From Przewalskia tangutica (Eukaryota; Streptophyta; Magnoliopsida; Solanales; Solanaceae): a stretch of 64,000 nucleotides of DNA. Positions 43,567 to 54,564 of the stretch are shown here, piece after piece; positions within the stretch are counted from its first letter, which is position 1; each line of letters opens with the position of its first letter. The DNA lies in NCBI GenBank assembly GCA_029844215.1, contig CM056721.1, positions 54,973,815 to 55,037,814 on the forward strand, written 5' to 3'. The position numbers and the translations under genes were made by a program. The notes below the pieces were generated by a model. It worked only from the letters and a program-made list of their open reading frames with translations. It did no database searches and was not told the DNA's origin.

Positions 43567-43593
43567 GTAACGGGCCCCGGAACGGGTCGTTAC
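43567..43593 (+). other. Terminal hairpin of LTR H with paired changes
   Basis: GTAACG (43567-43572) pairs with CGTTAC (43588-43593). The other LTRs have GTCACG and CGTGAC. Both arms changed, so the stem is kept. Confidence 0.6.
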
Positions 43594-43594
43594 A

Positions 43595-44130
43595 CGAACT
43601 CTTCCTACTATACATACCACATTTCTGTCATTGCTTCAGTTTCCAAAATCTCGGGGTTACTACCTCCAACTTGGTCATCATTAACTGGGAACATTCTAGA
43701 TGGATCTCCGATACTCTTCCGAATCATAGCAAAATGGAAGACCGGACGTACTGTCTCCTAAGTCGGACGGCGGTGCTAACTTATAGGCAACCTGGCCTAT
43801 TTTACAAACGATCTGAAAATGCCCAAAGTACCTCGGGCTAAGTTTCCCTTGCTTTCCAAATCTCGTCACACCCTTCCGGGGTGGTACCTTCAAGAAGACC
43901 CACCGTCAATCTGAACTCCAAGTGTCGACGCCGATTATCCATACGACTTCTGTTGACTCTGAGCTGCTAATAACTTCTTCTGGATAAGCTTCACCTTACC
44001 CACATCCTGCTGAAACAAGTAGGGGCCAACTATCTGAACCTCGCCAACATCGAACCAATCGACCGGCAACCTACACTTTCGTCCATACAAGGCTTCATAA
44101 GGCACCATCCGAATACTAAAATGGTAGCTA
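43595..44130 (-). pseudogene. F integrase C-terminal remnant
   Basis: Interior of F resumes. The frame 43893-43696 reads RKGVTRFGKQGKLSPRYFG then IGQVAYKLAPPSDL, the C-terminal DNA-binding domain of gypsy integrase. Upstream (43900-44130) lie the YEALYGRKC and WFDVGEV segments in other frames. The chromodomain does not follow; after a GDPSR-like end the sequence becomes unrelated noncoding tail. The integrase catalytic core is absent. Confidence 0.8.
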
Positions 44131-44820
44131 TATAATACTCACTCAAAAAGAGGCAAAATAATCCTCACAGCTACCCCTGAAATCAACACACCAGCCCGAG
44201 GGTGAATGCAATACTGAGACTTACCTGAGTTCCTAACCCCGCCTGGTAAAACCTCCAGAAACAAAAGAAATAGCCGAAAATCGGGCTCCACTGCCTGCCA
44301 TAAAAAGTAGGAACCCCGTGCAGCCTTACAACCTCTCTGATATACAACATCTCGCATAACCTCTCACGAGTAAATACCCGACTAAAAGACAAGATGGTGA
44401 CCCATCGGCCCTACTACATCGGTCGAACGCATCCCCAAACTCGCACGATGGTTACCTAAACTTGGGCCTAACACCTCGTGACTTATCATCTAGCGGGACC
44501 ACCTCAACCGACCCCACCACATTCGGCCGCGGGTTGACTCGCGATATGGCCTCAACCCGACCCACCTCGAACTAAACTCTCGTTCCCCGATCCGGAACAA
44601 TCTTACCAGTTCACGTCATGAAAGCTACCACTTCCATCTCACACTACCCATGGAATTATCACAATTTACACAATGCTAACCGAACATAGCACTCCACATG
44701 CATCTACCATAACGACCTAAACCAGTTTCTTAAGGCTGAAGATATCTCTGTAACTCATCGCCGCTTTCCTTTGTCGCCTAATCAAAACTCGCTCTGTTGG
44801 CGATAACTTCTGACGGTGAT
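44131..44820 (-). other. F noncoding interior block
   Basis: Collinear with A 15480-16230 and G 34900-35640 (for example 44400-44600). No gene supported. Confidence 0.65.
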
Positions 44821-46132
44821 GAACCAGCCATCGATCTGAAAGCCGAGTCGTAACATCCGCGCCACCGTTCGGACAATTTCGCCAAAATGGCCTGTGACCG
44901 CAAGCCTAACAACCTATCCAAGTAGCACGACACTCCCCATAAGAACACTTACTACAACGGCCTTACCGAGGTGGGGGTGGCCTCCTCTGGCTAACACCCC
45001 TTCCTCTCCGAACCACTGAATCCGCAACTGACCTGGTAGGCTAAGTCATCCCACCTGTATCCCTCTTACTAGGACATTCTCTCCTCACATGGCCCTGACG
45101 GCCGCTGGTAACACAAGCATTAGTAAAAAGACGACATTCCCGGGATGACGTCTACCACATAGTGAACACTGAGGGGAAACTGAATCTGGCTGGCAAGAAC
45201 CTAAGCAAATCTGTGAACCAGAAACCCTGGAGTTCTGACCAACTCCTAAATACCCCGAACGTCCTGAAGTCCGTGGAGGACCACTCTGTACTGGCGGAGG
45301 CGCATAACCAGTCTGCTGCTGAGAAGGTCCGCCTCGAAAGTTACCAAAAGACCCTGCTGTTCTGGCCCTCTTCTGCTGATCTTGGTTAATCCGTCGATCT
45401 CTACGTTCCTCAGTCTGCTGCGCGTAAGCCTGTACGCGGGCAATGTCCATGTCTGACTGAAGAGCTACTCTTGTACAACTCTCTGCTAGATAATCGTCAT
45501 GTCCTGTGACATATCGGTGCACTCTATCCTCCATGTCTGCCACTAACGCGGGGACATAACGAGCCAATAAGTCAAACTCTATACTGTATTCCCGAACCGT
45601 CCGCCCGTTCTGCCTCAACATCATAAATCTATCTGCCCGAGCTCTCCTCATCTGCGAGGGCAAGAAGTGTGTAAGAAATGCCTTTGAGGTCTTGATCACT
45701 TTCATAATCCGCTGCGACTGTCGAATAACTCCTGATGATCTTCCTCAGTTCTCCATCCATAGGACTCGGGTGGACTGCAACTCAAGAAGTCCCGAAGTCT
45801 CAAAACTATCGGATCTAGGGTGAACTACTGGTACTGCCGGAACCACCGGCTCCCGTCCGTCCTCATTCCCAGCCACCAGACTAGCTAGTAACTGGGCCAT
45901 CTCCTTGTAACTCATATCCTTTGTTCCTGGCCGTGGGACTAGAGGCTCAGGTATCGTGGTCTCAGTAGCTACTGCTACTGCTCTAAACTCTCCTGGGGCT
46001 AGCGGCGTCGCAGAACTCCCCGAATGAAGCACTGTCTCAGATAATGACTGGGCCCGTGCCCTGGTAACCCTCTCAGATTTACTCGCCTCTCTGCGCCTTG
46101 CCCTTCGGGCTCTGGTTGCCTGCGTGAGGCAT
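44821..46132 (-). pseudogene. F gag, near complete, with duplicated zinc-knuckle region
   Basis: Starts with ATG at 46132. The frame 46032-45745 reads the N-terminal part (SYKEMAQLLASLVAGNE). The frame 45705-45085 reads a good capsid: FLTHFLPSQMRRARADRFM, REYSIEFDLLARYVPALV, VHRYVTGHDDYLAESC, then a Gly/Gln-rich linker and CSLCGRRH. Two zinc-knuckle doublets follow in shifted frames, at about 45172-45065 (second: CVTSGRQGHVRRECP) and 44965-44860 (CSKC...FWRNCP). D has one. This is the longest capsid frame among the non-autonomous copies. Confidence 0.82.
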
Positions 46133-46334
46133 AACAGTGAAAAGAATACGCCGAGGAGTCCAACTTATAACACAGCTCTAAGGCACGATCTCAGAGTGAG
46201 AAGAATGGAAACCAATCCTAAATATCCTGCAGCCTCCTGATTATAGGTGTGGTGCACAACACACCGATAATCAAGACTCTACTAGATACGGTCTGTAGAC
46301 ACTTTCCGAGGATTAACTGCTCTGATACCACTTT
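46133..46334 (-). promoter_or_regulatory. F leader: primer binding site and hairpin
   Basis: PBS 46319-46330 reads TGGTATCAGAGC on the minus strand. Hairpin 46239-46272 with loop TTGTGCAC; one mismatch in the stem (C opposite T where A and J have C opposite A). Confidence 0.85.
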
Positions 46335-48929
46335 TGTCACGACCCGAACCCGGGCCCGTGACTGGTGCCTTACCCGGGCACCCAAGTAGACCTACATCAG
46401 AGTAACCAGCGGAATATAAAACAAGACATGAAACAATATGAAGTGAGAAACAGTTTATCTGAGAAAAGCTGCCTGTCGGCATATATATATAAAAGCTTGA
46501 ACAGTTACATCCCTTTTACAAACTCTGCCCACAACAGTACTACAGACCTCTAAGAATGTTATAACAACAACGACGGGACAGGGCCCCGCCATACCCCTGA
46601 ATGTAAGTACCTACAACAACAGGGGACTATACCAAAGATAAGCCTCCGGAGAAACGGAGCTTCCCAAAACGCTGAACTGTGATCCTATGAGCGAGGATCG
46701 ACGATCGTGTACCTCTACCGCGCATGAACGCAGCCCCGAGGAGGTCGATAACAGTACCAAGTATGTGAATACTGTAAATGAAATCATAATAGTCTATAAA
46801 CAACAGAAGACATATATGATAACCAATTTACGATACACAATATGTAAGCAGTCATGTCAAGTCAGGGACTCACGCCCTTAAAGTCATCACTCGAATATAA
46901 CCATGGGTCTCATGCCCACAATATCAATCATGCCCGTGGAATTCCTTCCTCACTGCCGGCAGTCCATGATATAAAAGCACCAAGGAATACATATGAACAC
47001 CAGGTCCCACCTGTGTCATAATAAAACCGTACGGGGTAAGTACGAAGGCATAGCCGACTACTAAAACCCACAGTACCAACAATGCTATAAAACTGTATCA
47101 CGAGGTCTTTCTAGACCGCGCCACATGATCGGCCGCCACTCGCCTCGTATCAATGCGCGTCAAATCTCGAACTCACCGCACGCAAGGCCACCTAGGCCCG
47201 CATGAGGTATTCCCGCATCGAGGGTAGCTACTCCTCGGCATCGCCCCGACTCGTAGTCCGCATGGCCACATAGACCGCATGAGGTATTCCCCGCACACTA
47301 ACCTGGAATTTTCGTAGCTCCGCATAGGTCCCCTGGACCCGCATGAGGCATCTCTCGCATCGGGGGGCAGCTTAACCCCCGGTATAACATGTCAAGAGGT
47401 GAGTGGTACAATACTAACATAACGACTTATCGTTAAACAACATAAGCACAACAAGGGAAACCCCTTACACAAACATCACAAGACACTAACACACGTAGCA
47501 TCCTAACATGTTTACTTATCAAACCATCTTACTACACTTTCCAGAAATCAATACAAGACTTTCATAAACAAATAAGTAAACTGTTCCTTCTATCTTCCTT
47601 AAGTCGTTATACCTAACTTCCCATAAAGCTAGTATAACACTTAAGCTTTTGAAACCAAGTATTTCTTTTCTTTCAAAAATGGTTAATAACTCTTTTGAAA
47701 TACTTCAAGATTCTTATTATTTAAAACTCAAGTCAAAAGACATCAAAGTAAAACCAAAACAATTTCCATACCTTCTTTTAAAACAAAGGCACTTTTCCTT
47801 TAAAAGTCAAGTAGCAATATACTTTTTAAACCAAGTGTCTTACTCTTTTAAAAACAAGTAACCTATCAAGTTACTTCTTCTTTCCCAAAATCAAGTTGTT
47901 TATAAGTCAAGTTATCATTTTAAATCCAATGATAAAACCATTCTTATTTTCAAAATCAAGATAACTTTATTCTTTAAAAGACCACACACCCATTACTCAT
48001 GAGTGAGGTTTTACAACTTTTTAACATAATTCAAGTCCTTAATATTTCATAACAAGTCACTTAACTTTGGAATCAAGTCAAGGACACAAAAGGAAAATCA
48101 AATTCCTTTAAACACACGTGCGTCTACCGCACTAAATATATTTCACAAATATCATGCTAGAAAGGATAGGAAGAGGTTCACATACCTCGCGACGATTATC
48201 GACAATTAGCAAAACGCTCCACCGTACTATAACCTTGCTCGCGTTTTCCACCCTTCAAGTAGAATACGCTACTTGTAGTACTTCAACCTATAAAGGCCAC
48301 AAAACGTCTATCAACCTCTAGATCTCTTCGTAGAATAATTCTAGTTACAAGATTCCTTATTCTACGGAAAATTTGGCAGCACCTCCCCCCCCCGCAACCA
48401 CATAAATCTCCTCATCTAACGAGGCCTGCTACCAAACCAACAATCCCAGGGGGGATTACACGTCTAACCGGACGTGTACAATTCTACTCCACAATAATAC
48501 TACCAGTCTACTGTAAATACAGTTCAATTCTTTATAATTATTCTTCCAATATCTCTTATACTCAATTATTAACTACTACAACATGTAATCTCCAATTACA
48601 ATAGGGGGGGTAAAGATCATTACCTCGATAAGCCCAAAATTATCCAAGTTTATAAGTCGATCCTGAGCAACGTTTAGCTCCACTTCCTTACGCTCCAACC
48701 CGCTCAAAGAAACCCTTAGAAGTTTCTAAACAACTTCTCTTAACACTCCATCCATCTATGAAGATTTTTCTAGGGCTTCATTTTGCGACTATTGGAATAA
48801 AGTAGTATTTTTCCGGGCTCTTAGTATTGGAATAACTTGGAATACTACTAGGAATACTAGGCTAATGTATTTTGGGATAATACAACAATACTTGAAGTAT
48901 TTTCTACACAAAGTGGGGGGGGGGGGGGT
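46335..48929 (-). repeat. F 5' LTR, 3' portion
   Basis: From TGTCACGACCCG to the run of 14 G (48915-48928), where I begins. GC-rich array at about 47110-47390. Better preserved at CAG/CTG sites than the F 3' LTR. Confidence 0.9.
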
Positions 48930-49060
48930 TGTTACACCCCGTAATTGCAGGACATGTTTTAAGAACATAAGTAAGAACCCACAAGTGTTAAGATTTGAGA
49001 CTTGTAAAATTATCAGAATTATGAAATTGTCGGAAAACGTAAGTGTTGTGACGAATGGGA

Positions 49061-49078
49061 GGGCGACACGTGTCACCC
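49061..49078. promoter_or_regulatory. Near-perfect G-box palindrome, LTR I
   Basis: GGGCGACACGTGTCACCC, one unmatched pair. The 10-bp centre is intact although the surrounding sequence has diverged. Confidence 0.65.
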
Positions 49079-49267
49079 CCCTTAGCAATGCCTTGGACGA
49101 AATGGCATGGCCATTATGGTCATTTACCTTAAGTCTTCTATGACTAAAGTCTTGCAAGTTGTGGCTTGACAATCTTGACTAAGTCAAATGGTCAATAAGT
49201 CTTGATATTTTGCTAAGAGATTATCCAAGCCAACCATTTGGATGCATCTTAACCCTCCATGACCCTT

Positions 49268-49276
49268 TATATAATA
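49268..49276 (+). promoter_or_regulatory. TATA box, LTR I
   Basis: TATATAATA 338 bp from the LTR start, before a short purine-rich leader. Confidence 0.6.
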
Positions 49277-49987
49277 CTAGTAGCAAGAGAGGACTTAACA
49301 CTTAGAAAATTTTACACAAAATTTGGATGAACATAGGGCAAGCTCTCGGGTTCACTAAGAAAAAGAAAGAAAAATTTTCGTTTCTTGTCCATTTGATTCC
49401 ACACTTTAAACCAAGGTTCTTGAGGGTAGTGTAAGCATATCTCAATAGAAAAATCTTGGAAAAAGATTGTTTTCGGGTTAGTCGCAAACGAAAACCTAAT
49501 GGTCTTTCTAGGTTTTGTTTGGAGTTTTGAAGGATAATTGTTGGTGTTGTTCTAAGGGTCTCAACAAGCGGATTGAAGTGTCTTGGAGAGGCTCTAAACT
49601 ACTAAGGAGCGACTTCGGATTGGAGTTGGATTAAGAATCGTTGAGGTATAATCTTGTTCTTTGAAAGTATTACAAGATTATTTATATTGTTGTTGTTAGC
49701 TTTGTATGTTGCGAGCATGAAGTTGTTATATTGAAGTTATAAGGATTATGGATTGATTATAGCCTTGGAAATCCGAAATGTAATGTAAGCCATGACTAAG
49801 TTGAATTACAATTTAATCGTTGTTAGAATCGTCGCATGTTATTGACTTGAAGATTATGGTAGTTATAACCAAATGCGACTTGATATCATATTATGCTACC
49901 AATTTGGATTGAAATGGAAATTGGATAAGAATTGGTATTGTTGAACTCAAGGTGGCCGAATTTGGACTTGTAGTTTGTATTAGTTTG

Positions 49988-50161
49988 TTATTCATTTGTA
50001 TTGGACTACCTTCTATATAATTGTGAGCCAATTGGGGCTGTTTAGTTATTCATTTGTATTGGACTACCTTCTATATAATTGTGAGCCAATTGGGGCTGTT
50101 TAGTTATTCATTTGTATTGGACTACCTTCTATATAATTGTGAGCCAATTGGGGCTGTTTGG
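49988..50161 (+). repeat. 58-bp tandem repeat, three copies, in LTR I
   Basis: Copies start at 49988, 50046 and 50104 (TTATTCATTTGTATTGGACT...), nearly identical. Unrelated to the arrays in H or K. Confidence 0.9.
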
Positions 50162-51145
50162 TTATTGTATTTCGGCCTTGAAAAATGTGGCAAAGTAAGT
50201 AAAAACAAAGGAGGTGCTGTCCGATTTTCCGTAGAAAATGGAGACTTTACACTTATAATATTCTACATTTGAAGTAAGGCGTTAATAGACGTATTGTGAA
50301 TATTATAGGTTGATATACTACGGGCGGGACTTTGTACTTGGCAAGTGGTTTGACCCGACAAGGTATGTAGAACTTTTCCTATCTTTGAGCATGACTAGTT
50401 TCACGTATATAGTACGGTAGACGTACAAGACTTTGACATTCTTTACTTGTTTTACGAAATGCCAAGTCGGGTGAGTTAGAGATTTAACTCACTTCTTTGA
50501 GAATATTAAAGATGTCTTAAGTCTGGTTAAAGATAAGGGACTTGAAGAATTTTAAAGTATGTAATACTTGTGTCGTTTTAAAAAACGTATAAGTCCCTTG
50601 GATAGGAAATTGTACATGACTAAGGTATAAAGTGAATATAACGACTTTATGGGGAGTTGGTTATATTGACTTTATGGAAAGATAAATGACTTGATTTAAT
50701 GGAAGGCAATTCGATTTTAAGGCATCAATTGCCTAAGGTTTTATAAGACACGAGTCACTTGATTTAGAAGCCATATTTTATTTCTAAAAGTATTGTGACT
50801 TGTCTTGAAAAGAAATTGTCACTTGATACTACGGCTATTAGTATCTTGGAAGTTTTATAATGAAATGAGTCATTTTAAAAGAATAGAAGTACGTAGTACT
50901 TTGGGTTAAATTCCCGGATTTTCATAAAGACATGTTAGTGCCTTAAGTAAACTAAAATGAGAGTGTATATGAACAAGAATAGTAAGAAGTTAGGGGATTT
51001 CTTAACTTGCTGCTATATTGTATGATAAGCCGATAGAGCTTATGTTATGTGTGATAGCCGGATTTGGGCTAGTGATATATTATTCGTTGCGGGGTCATCC
51101 CCCGGGATTGTGGCATTGTATATTTCCGTGGATTTGCTAACCACG

Positions 51146-51327
51146 ATGCGAGGAATACCTCATGCGAGTCCGTAAGGGCTTATGCGGGTGAAATAGTCCC
51201 ATGCGGGCGGGTCCAGCCTATGCGAGGAATACCTCATGCGAGTCCGTAAGGGCTTATGCGGGTGAAATAGTCCCATGCGAGGAATACCTCACGCAGGTCC
51301 ACTGGACCTATGCGGGTGAAATAGTCA
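51146..51327 (+). repeat. ATGCGAGGAATACC tandem repeat, three copies, in LTR I
   Basis: Copies begin at 51146, 51220 and 51275 and each run through tatgcgggtgaaatagtc. This is the ordered version of the ATGCGG array seen degenerate in other LTRs; K has two copies at 63521-63660 on the minus strand. Confidence 0.8.
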
Positions 51328-52128
51328 AAGGAGTAGGATTCCAATCCTATTTTTCGTTGTAAGTATACACCTATTGTTACTCTCATTGTTAGTAAGGCAC
51401 TGTGTACTGTAATTTTGTTATCATACATGTCTCCGGCTTTCTTTTAAACTTATGTTGTAATTACAGTACTTTCCAGTTTTACATACTTAGTACATATTGT
51501 GTACTGACCCTTCTCTGGGCCGCGTCATGCCGCAGAAAGCGGTAAGGTGTTGCGGATCCACACTCTTAGGATCACTTATCGACGTCGGAAGCTCCTTTCT
51601 CCCTGAGGCTTGTCTTTCTTTTAGTACGATCTTTCCCCGATGTTGTAGATTATGTACATTCGGGGTATGGCGGGGCCACATCCCGCCACGCTTGTTATTC
51701 CTGAAGTGCGTATTCACATATGTGGTTGTAAGAACCGAGTTGTAAGTTGTACTTTTGACTTTGTTTATATTATGGAAGGCGGCCTTATCGGCTAGCCTGT
51801 GTTGATATATTATTTACACCTGTGTTTATGTTGTGTATGTTCCGCTGCTATTCTCTGATGTGTACCTGGACAGGGTGCCCAGGTAGGGCACTCGCGCCCG
51901 GGTCGGTCGTGACAGGTGTTATACCCGTATTTCGCAGTATGTACGTAAGGGCGTACGTACAAAAGTTTGAGCCTTAAAGTTAGGCATAGGACGAAATTTG
52001 TGCACAACCCACTAAAAGAATCGTTTTTCGACGAAACGTTTTACAAAACTTGCGTAGGGAAAATTACGGCTATGTCATTTATAATTTTTGCGGATTTTTC
52101 CGAGAGACGAAATATTTTGGACCAACGA

Positions 52129-52150
52129 GAGGGTGACACTTGTCACCCTC
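52129..52150. promoter_or_regulatory. Palindrome, J 5' LTR
   Basis: GAGGGTGACA and TGTCACCCTC arms around CT. Perfect arms, but the G-box core is changed to CACTTG. Same in the 3' LTR at 59525-59546. Confidence 0.6.
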
Positions 52151-52312
52151 AAGTGGACGGCAAACATGGGCAAGGGTTGGACGATTTTGTGGCTTTGTTT
52201 TGGTCAAGGAGTTGGTAGGATATTTTTGTGTAGTAGATGGATAAGGACACTTGCCTAAATCTCCACTTTACACTTGCCTACCACTTGGCTTCATCTTGGC
52301 CCTTGAAAGCCC

Positions 52313-52320
52313 TATAAATA
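52313..52320 (+). promoter_or_regulatory. TATA box, J 5' LTR
   Basis: TATAAATA 396 bp from the LTR start, followed by the C-rich leader. Confidence 0.75.
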
Positions 52321-54357
52321 CCCCCCTTGAGTTGATGAATTATTCATCCACAAATCATTTCTCCAAGTCTTGAAAATCCTTCCCCCTCTTTGTAGTGTTT
52401 TCGTCCAAGCCTCCTCTCCCCCCCCCCCTCTAGAGAAGCTTAGCCGAAACAACCCTCTCCCCCTCTAGCCTTGTGGCTCTAGCCGAAAGTACCCCCCCCC
52501 CCTTGGTAGAAAGTTGTCTTCCAAGTATAGTTACTATTCCAAAATACCCTAGCCCAAATCCCTTATAGTATTTAAGTAGAAGTTGTGTAGAACTTCTAAG
52601 GGCTTCTTGGAGCTATCGGAGCGTGCAAATTAGGAGCTAAACCTTGCTCAGGATCGACATTTAACTTGGATAATTTTGGGCTTATCGAGGTAACTACTCT
52701 TGTCCTTCTATTGTAATTGGATATTACATATAAGAATAGTTAAGACTTAAGTATAAGATATAGAAGGATATTAAAGAATAGAATTGAACTGTAATCACAG
52801 TAGAAGGGTATAACAGAAGAAGAATTAAATCAGATTTACATAGGGTGTATTCTGATGACTTGAGTAGTTTGACGGGTAGGGAAGTGCTGCCCAATTTTCC
52901 GTAGAATAGAGAACCCTTTGCTTAGAACTTTATACAGAGTAGCCTAGACGTTGATAGACGTATTTGACTGTTATAGGTCGATACTCTGCGCGCGACATAT
53001 TCGACTTGGCAGGTGGATTTCGCCGAGAAGGTATGTGATTCTCCCTATACTCTTGAGCATGATATTTTAAAATATATATATATAGTACGGTAGACGTACG
53101 TGTGTTAACTGGACGTAGTTTTACGGCAATGTCTTTTGACTTAAGCCTGAATAATAAAAATCTTGAAGTCTTTCAAAAGAATTATAAAACATTTCGAAAG
53201 AAGAAGAATATTTGATTTTTAAACAGAAAGCTTAAGAGTTATACTAGCTTTATGGGAAGTTAGGTATAACGACTTAAGAAAGATAAAAGGAACGGTTTTA
53301 CTTATTTGTTTATCTTGTATTGACTTCTGCAAATGTAGTAAGATGGTTTGATAAGTAAACATGTTATGATACTACGTGTGTTAGGGTCATGTGATGTTAT
53401 TCTTGTTGTGCTTACGTTGTTAAACGTTAAGACCGTTGTACTGTTATTATATCACATACCCCCTTGACTTGTTATACCGAGGGCTTGCCACCCTTGATGC
53501 GGGTCTATACGGCCTATGCGGTCTGTGTGACTATGCGAGTCGCGGAGTTCCGAGGATTGATCATTCCGGTGTTTTATCCGTCACGGGGATGCCCTATGCG
53601 GTCTGTGTGACTATGCGGTCTATGAGACTATGCGGACTGCGGGAGTCCAGGAGGGTACCGGGGGTTAGCTACCCCCGATGCGAGGAATACCTCATGCGGG
53701 TCTGTGTGTGACCTATGCGGACTGCGGGAAGTCCAGGACTAGGCACGCATAATGATACTATGGGCGATTGGCCTTGCTTCGATCATTAGCGGCCTAGAAA
53801 AGACCAGTTACATTATATCTATTTTGCTCTTGTTTATGTTGTGGCACTATGTGCAGTTGAACTGGTTGTATTTGCAAATGGTTTTAAATACTTTGATTTT
53901 ACTTGATTTTTACGATTTCACATACTTGGTACCTGTTGTACTGACCTCCTTCGGGGGGCTGCGTTCATGCCGCAGGTAAGGGCAAGCAGGTGCTAGATCC
54001 GCATCCTTAGGATCTTTGCTTTGGTGTCAGGAGCTCCATCTTCTCCGGAGGCTCGACTTTTGGTATGGTTCTCCCTGATGTTGTAGATATATGTACATTC
54101 AGGGTATGGCGGGGCCCTGTCCCGCTATAGTTGTTTATATATTTAGAGGTCTGTAGTCCTATTGTACAGTTGGGATGTAACTGCCAAACTTTGTTTATAT
54201 ATATATGCCGAAAGGCGACATTTTTCTCAGATAAAACTGTGTCTCATTTTACAACTATTTCATGTCTTGTTTTTATATTCCGCTGATTACTCTGATGTAT
54301 GACTACTTGGGTGCCCGGGTAAGGCATCAGTCACGGGCCCCGGAACGGGTCGTGACA

Positions 54358-54564
54358 AAAGTGGTATCAGAGCAGTTAATCCTCGGAAAGTGTCTACAGA
54401 CCGTATCTAGTAGAGTCTTGATTATCGGTGTGTTGTGCACCACACCAATAATCAGGAGGCTATAGGATATTTAGGATTGGTTTCCATTCTTCTCATTCTG
54501 AGATCGTGCCTTAGATCTGTGTATAAGTTGGACCCTTCTAACGTATCCCTTTTCTGTAACAGTT
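54358..54564 (+). promoter_or_regulatory. J leader: primer binding site and GTGCAC-loop hairpin
   Basis: PBS TGGTATCAGAGC at 54362-54373. Hairpin 54420-54453: 12 of 13 stem positions pair, loop TTGTGCAC with palindrome GTGCAC at 54435-54440. It lies 46 nt after the PBS and 111 nt before the gag ATG. Confidence 0.85.

Larger units (their letters stand above)
40032..43594 (+). mobile_element. Solo LTR H
   Basis: A complete LTR of 3563 bp (TGTTATACCCCG to GGGTCGTTACA) flanked by CGAAC on both sides (40027-40031 and 43595-43599), with no interior. It arose by recombination between the two LTRs of an element. U3 is composite as in A. It differs from A in having two tandem arrays where others carry the ATGCGG array, and in a changed terminal hairpin. 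Confidence 0.93.
48930..51914 (+). mobile_element. Solo LTR I, a more distant LTR type
   Basis: 2985 bp from TGTTACACCCCG to GGTCGTGACA, with no PBS after it, so probably a solo LTR. The sequence is only distantly related to the other LTRs, but shares both ends, the palindrome, the dyad module, a candidate splice site and the terminal hairpins. K (62906-64000) is of the same type. It is preceded by GGGGT; the matching copy after it is blurred by the start of J and by G-run length. Confidence 0.82.
51917..54357 (+). repeat. J 5' LTR
   Basis: From TGTTATACCCG to GGGTCGTGACA. Inverted repeat GTACG-CGTAC near the start (51941-51960). GC-rich array at about 53450-53740. TGCC-GAAA-GGCG hairpin at 54206-54217. 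Terminal hairpin GTCACG (54330-54335) with CGTGAC (54351-54356). Confidence 0.93.

Noticed and set aside
48930..54357. I and J LTRs as the two LTRs of one element
   Set aside because: They are different LTR types, lie next to each other with two bases between, and J has its own partner LTR at 59311-61711.
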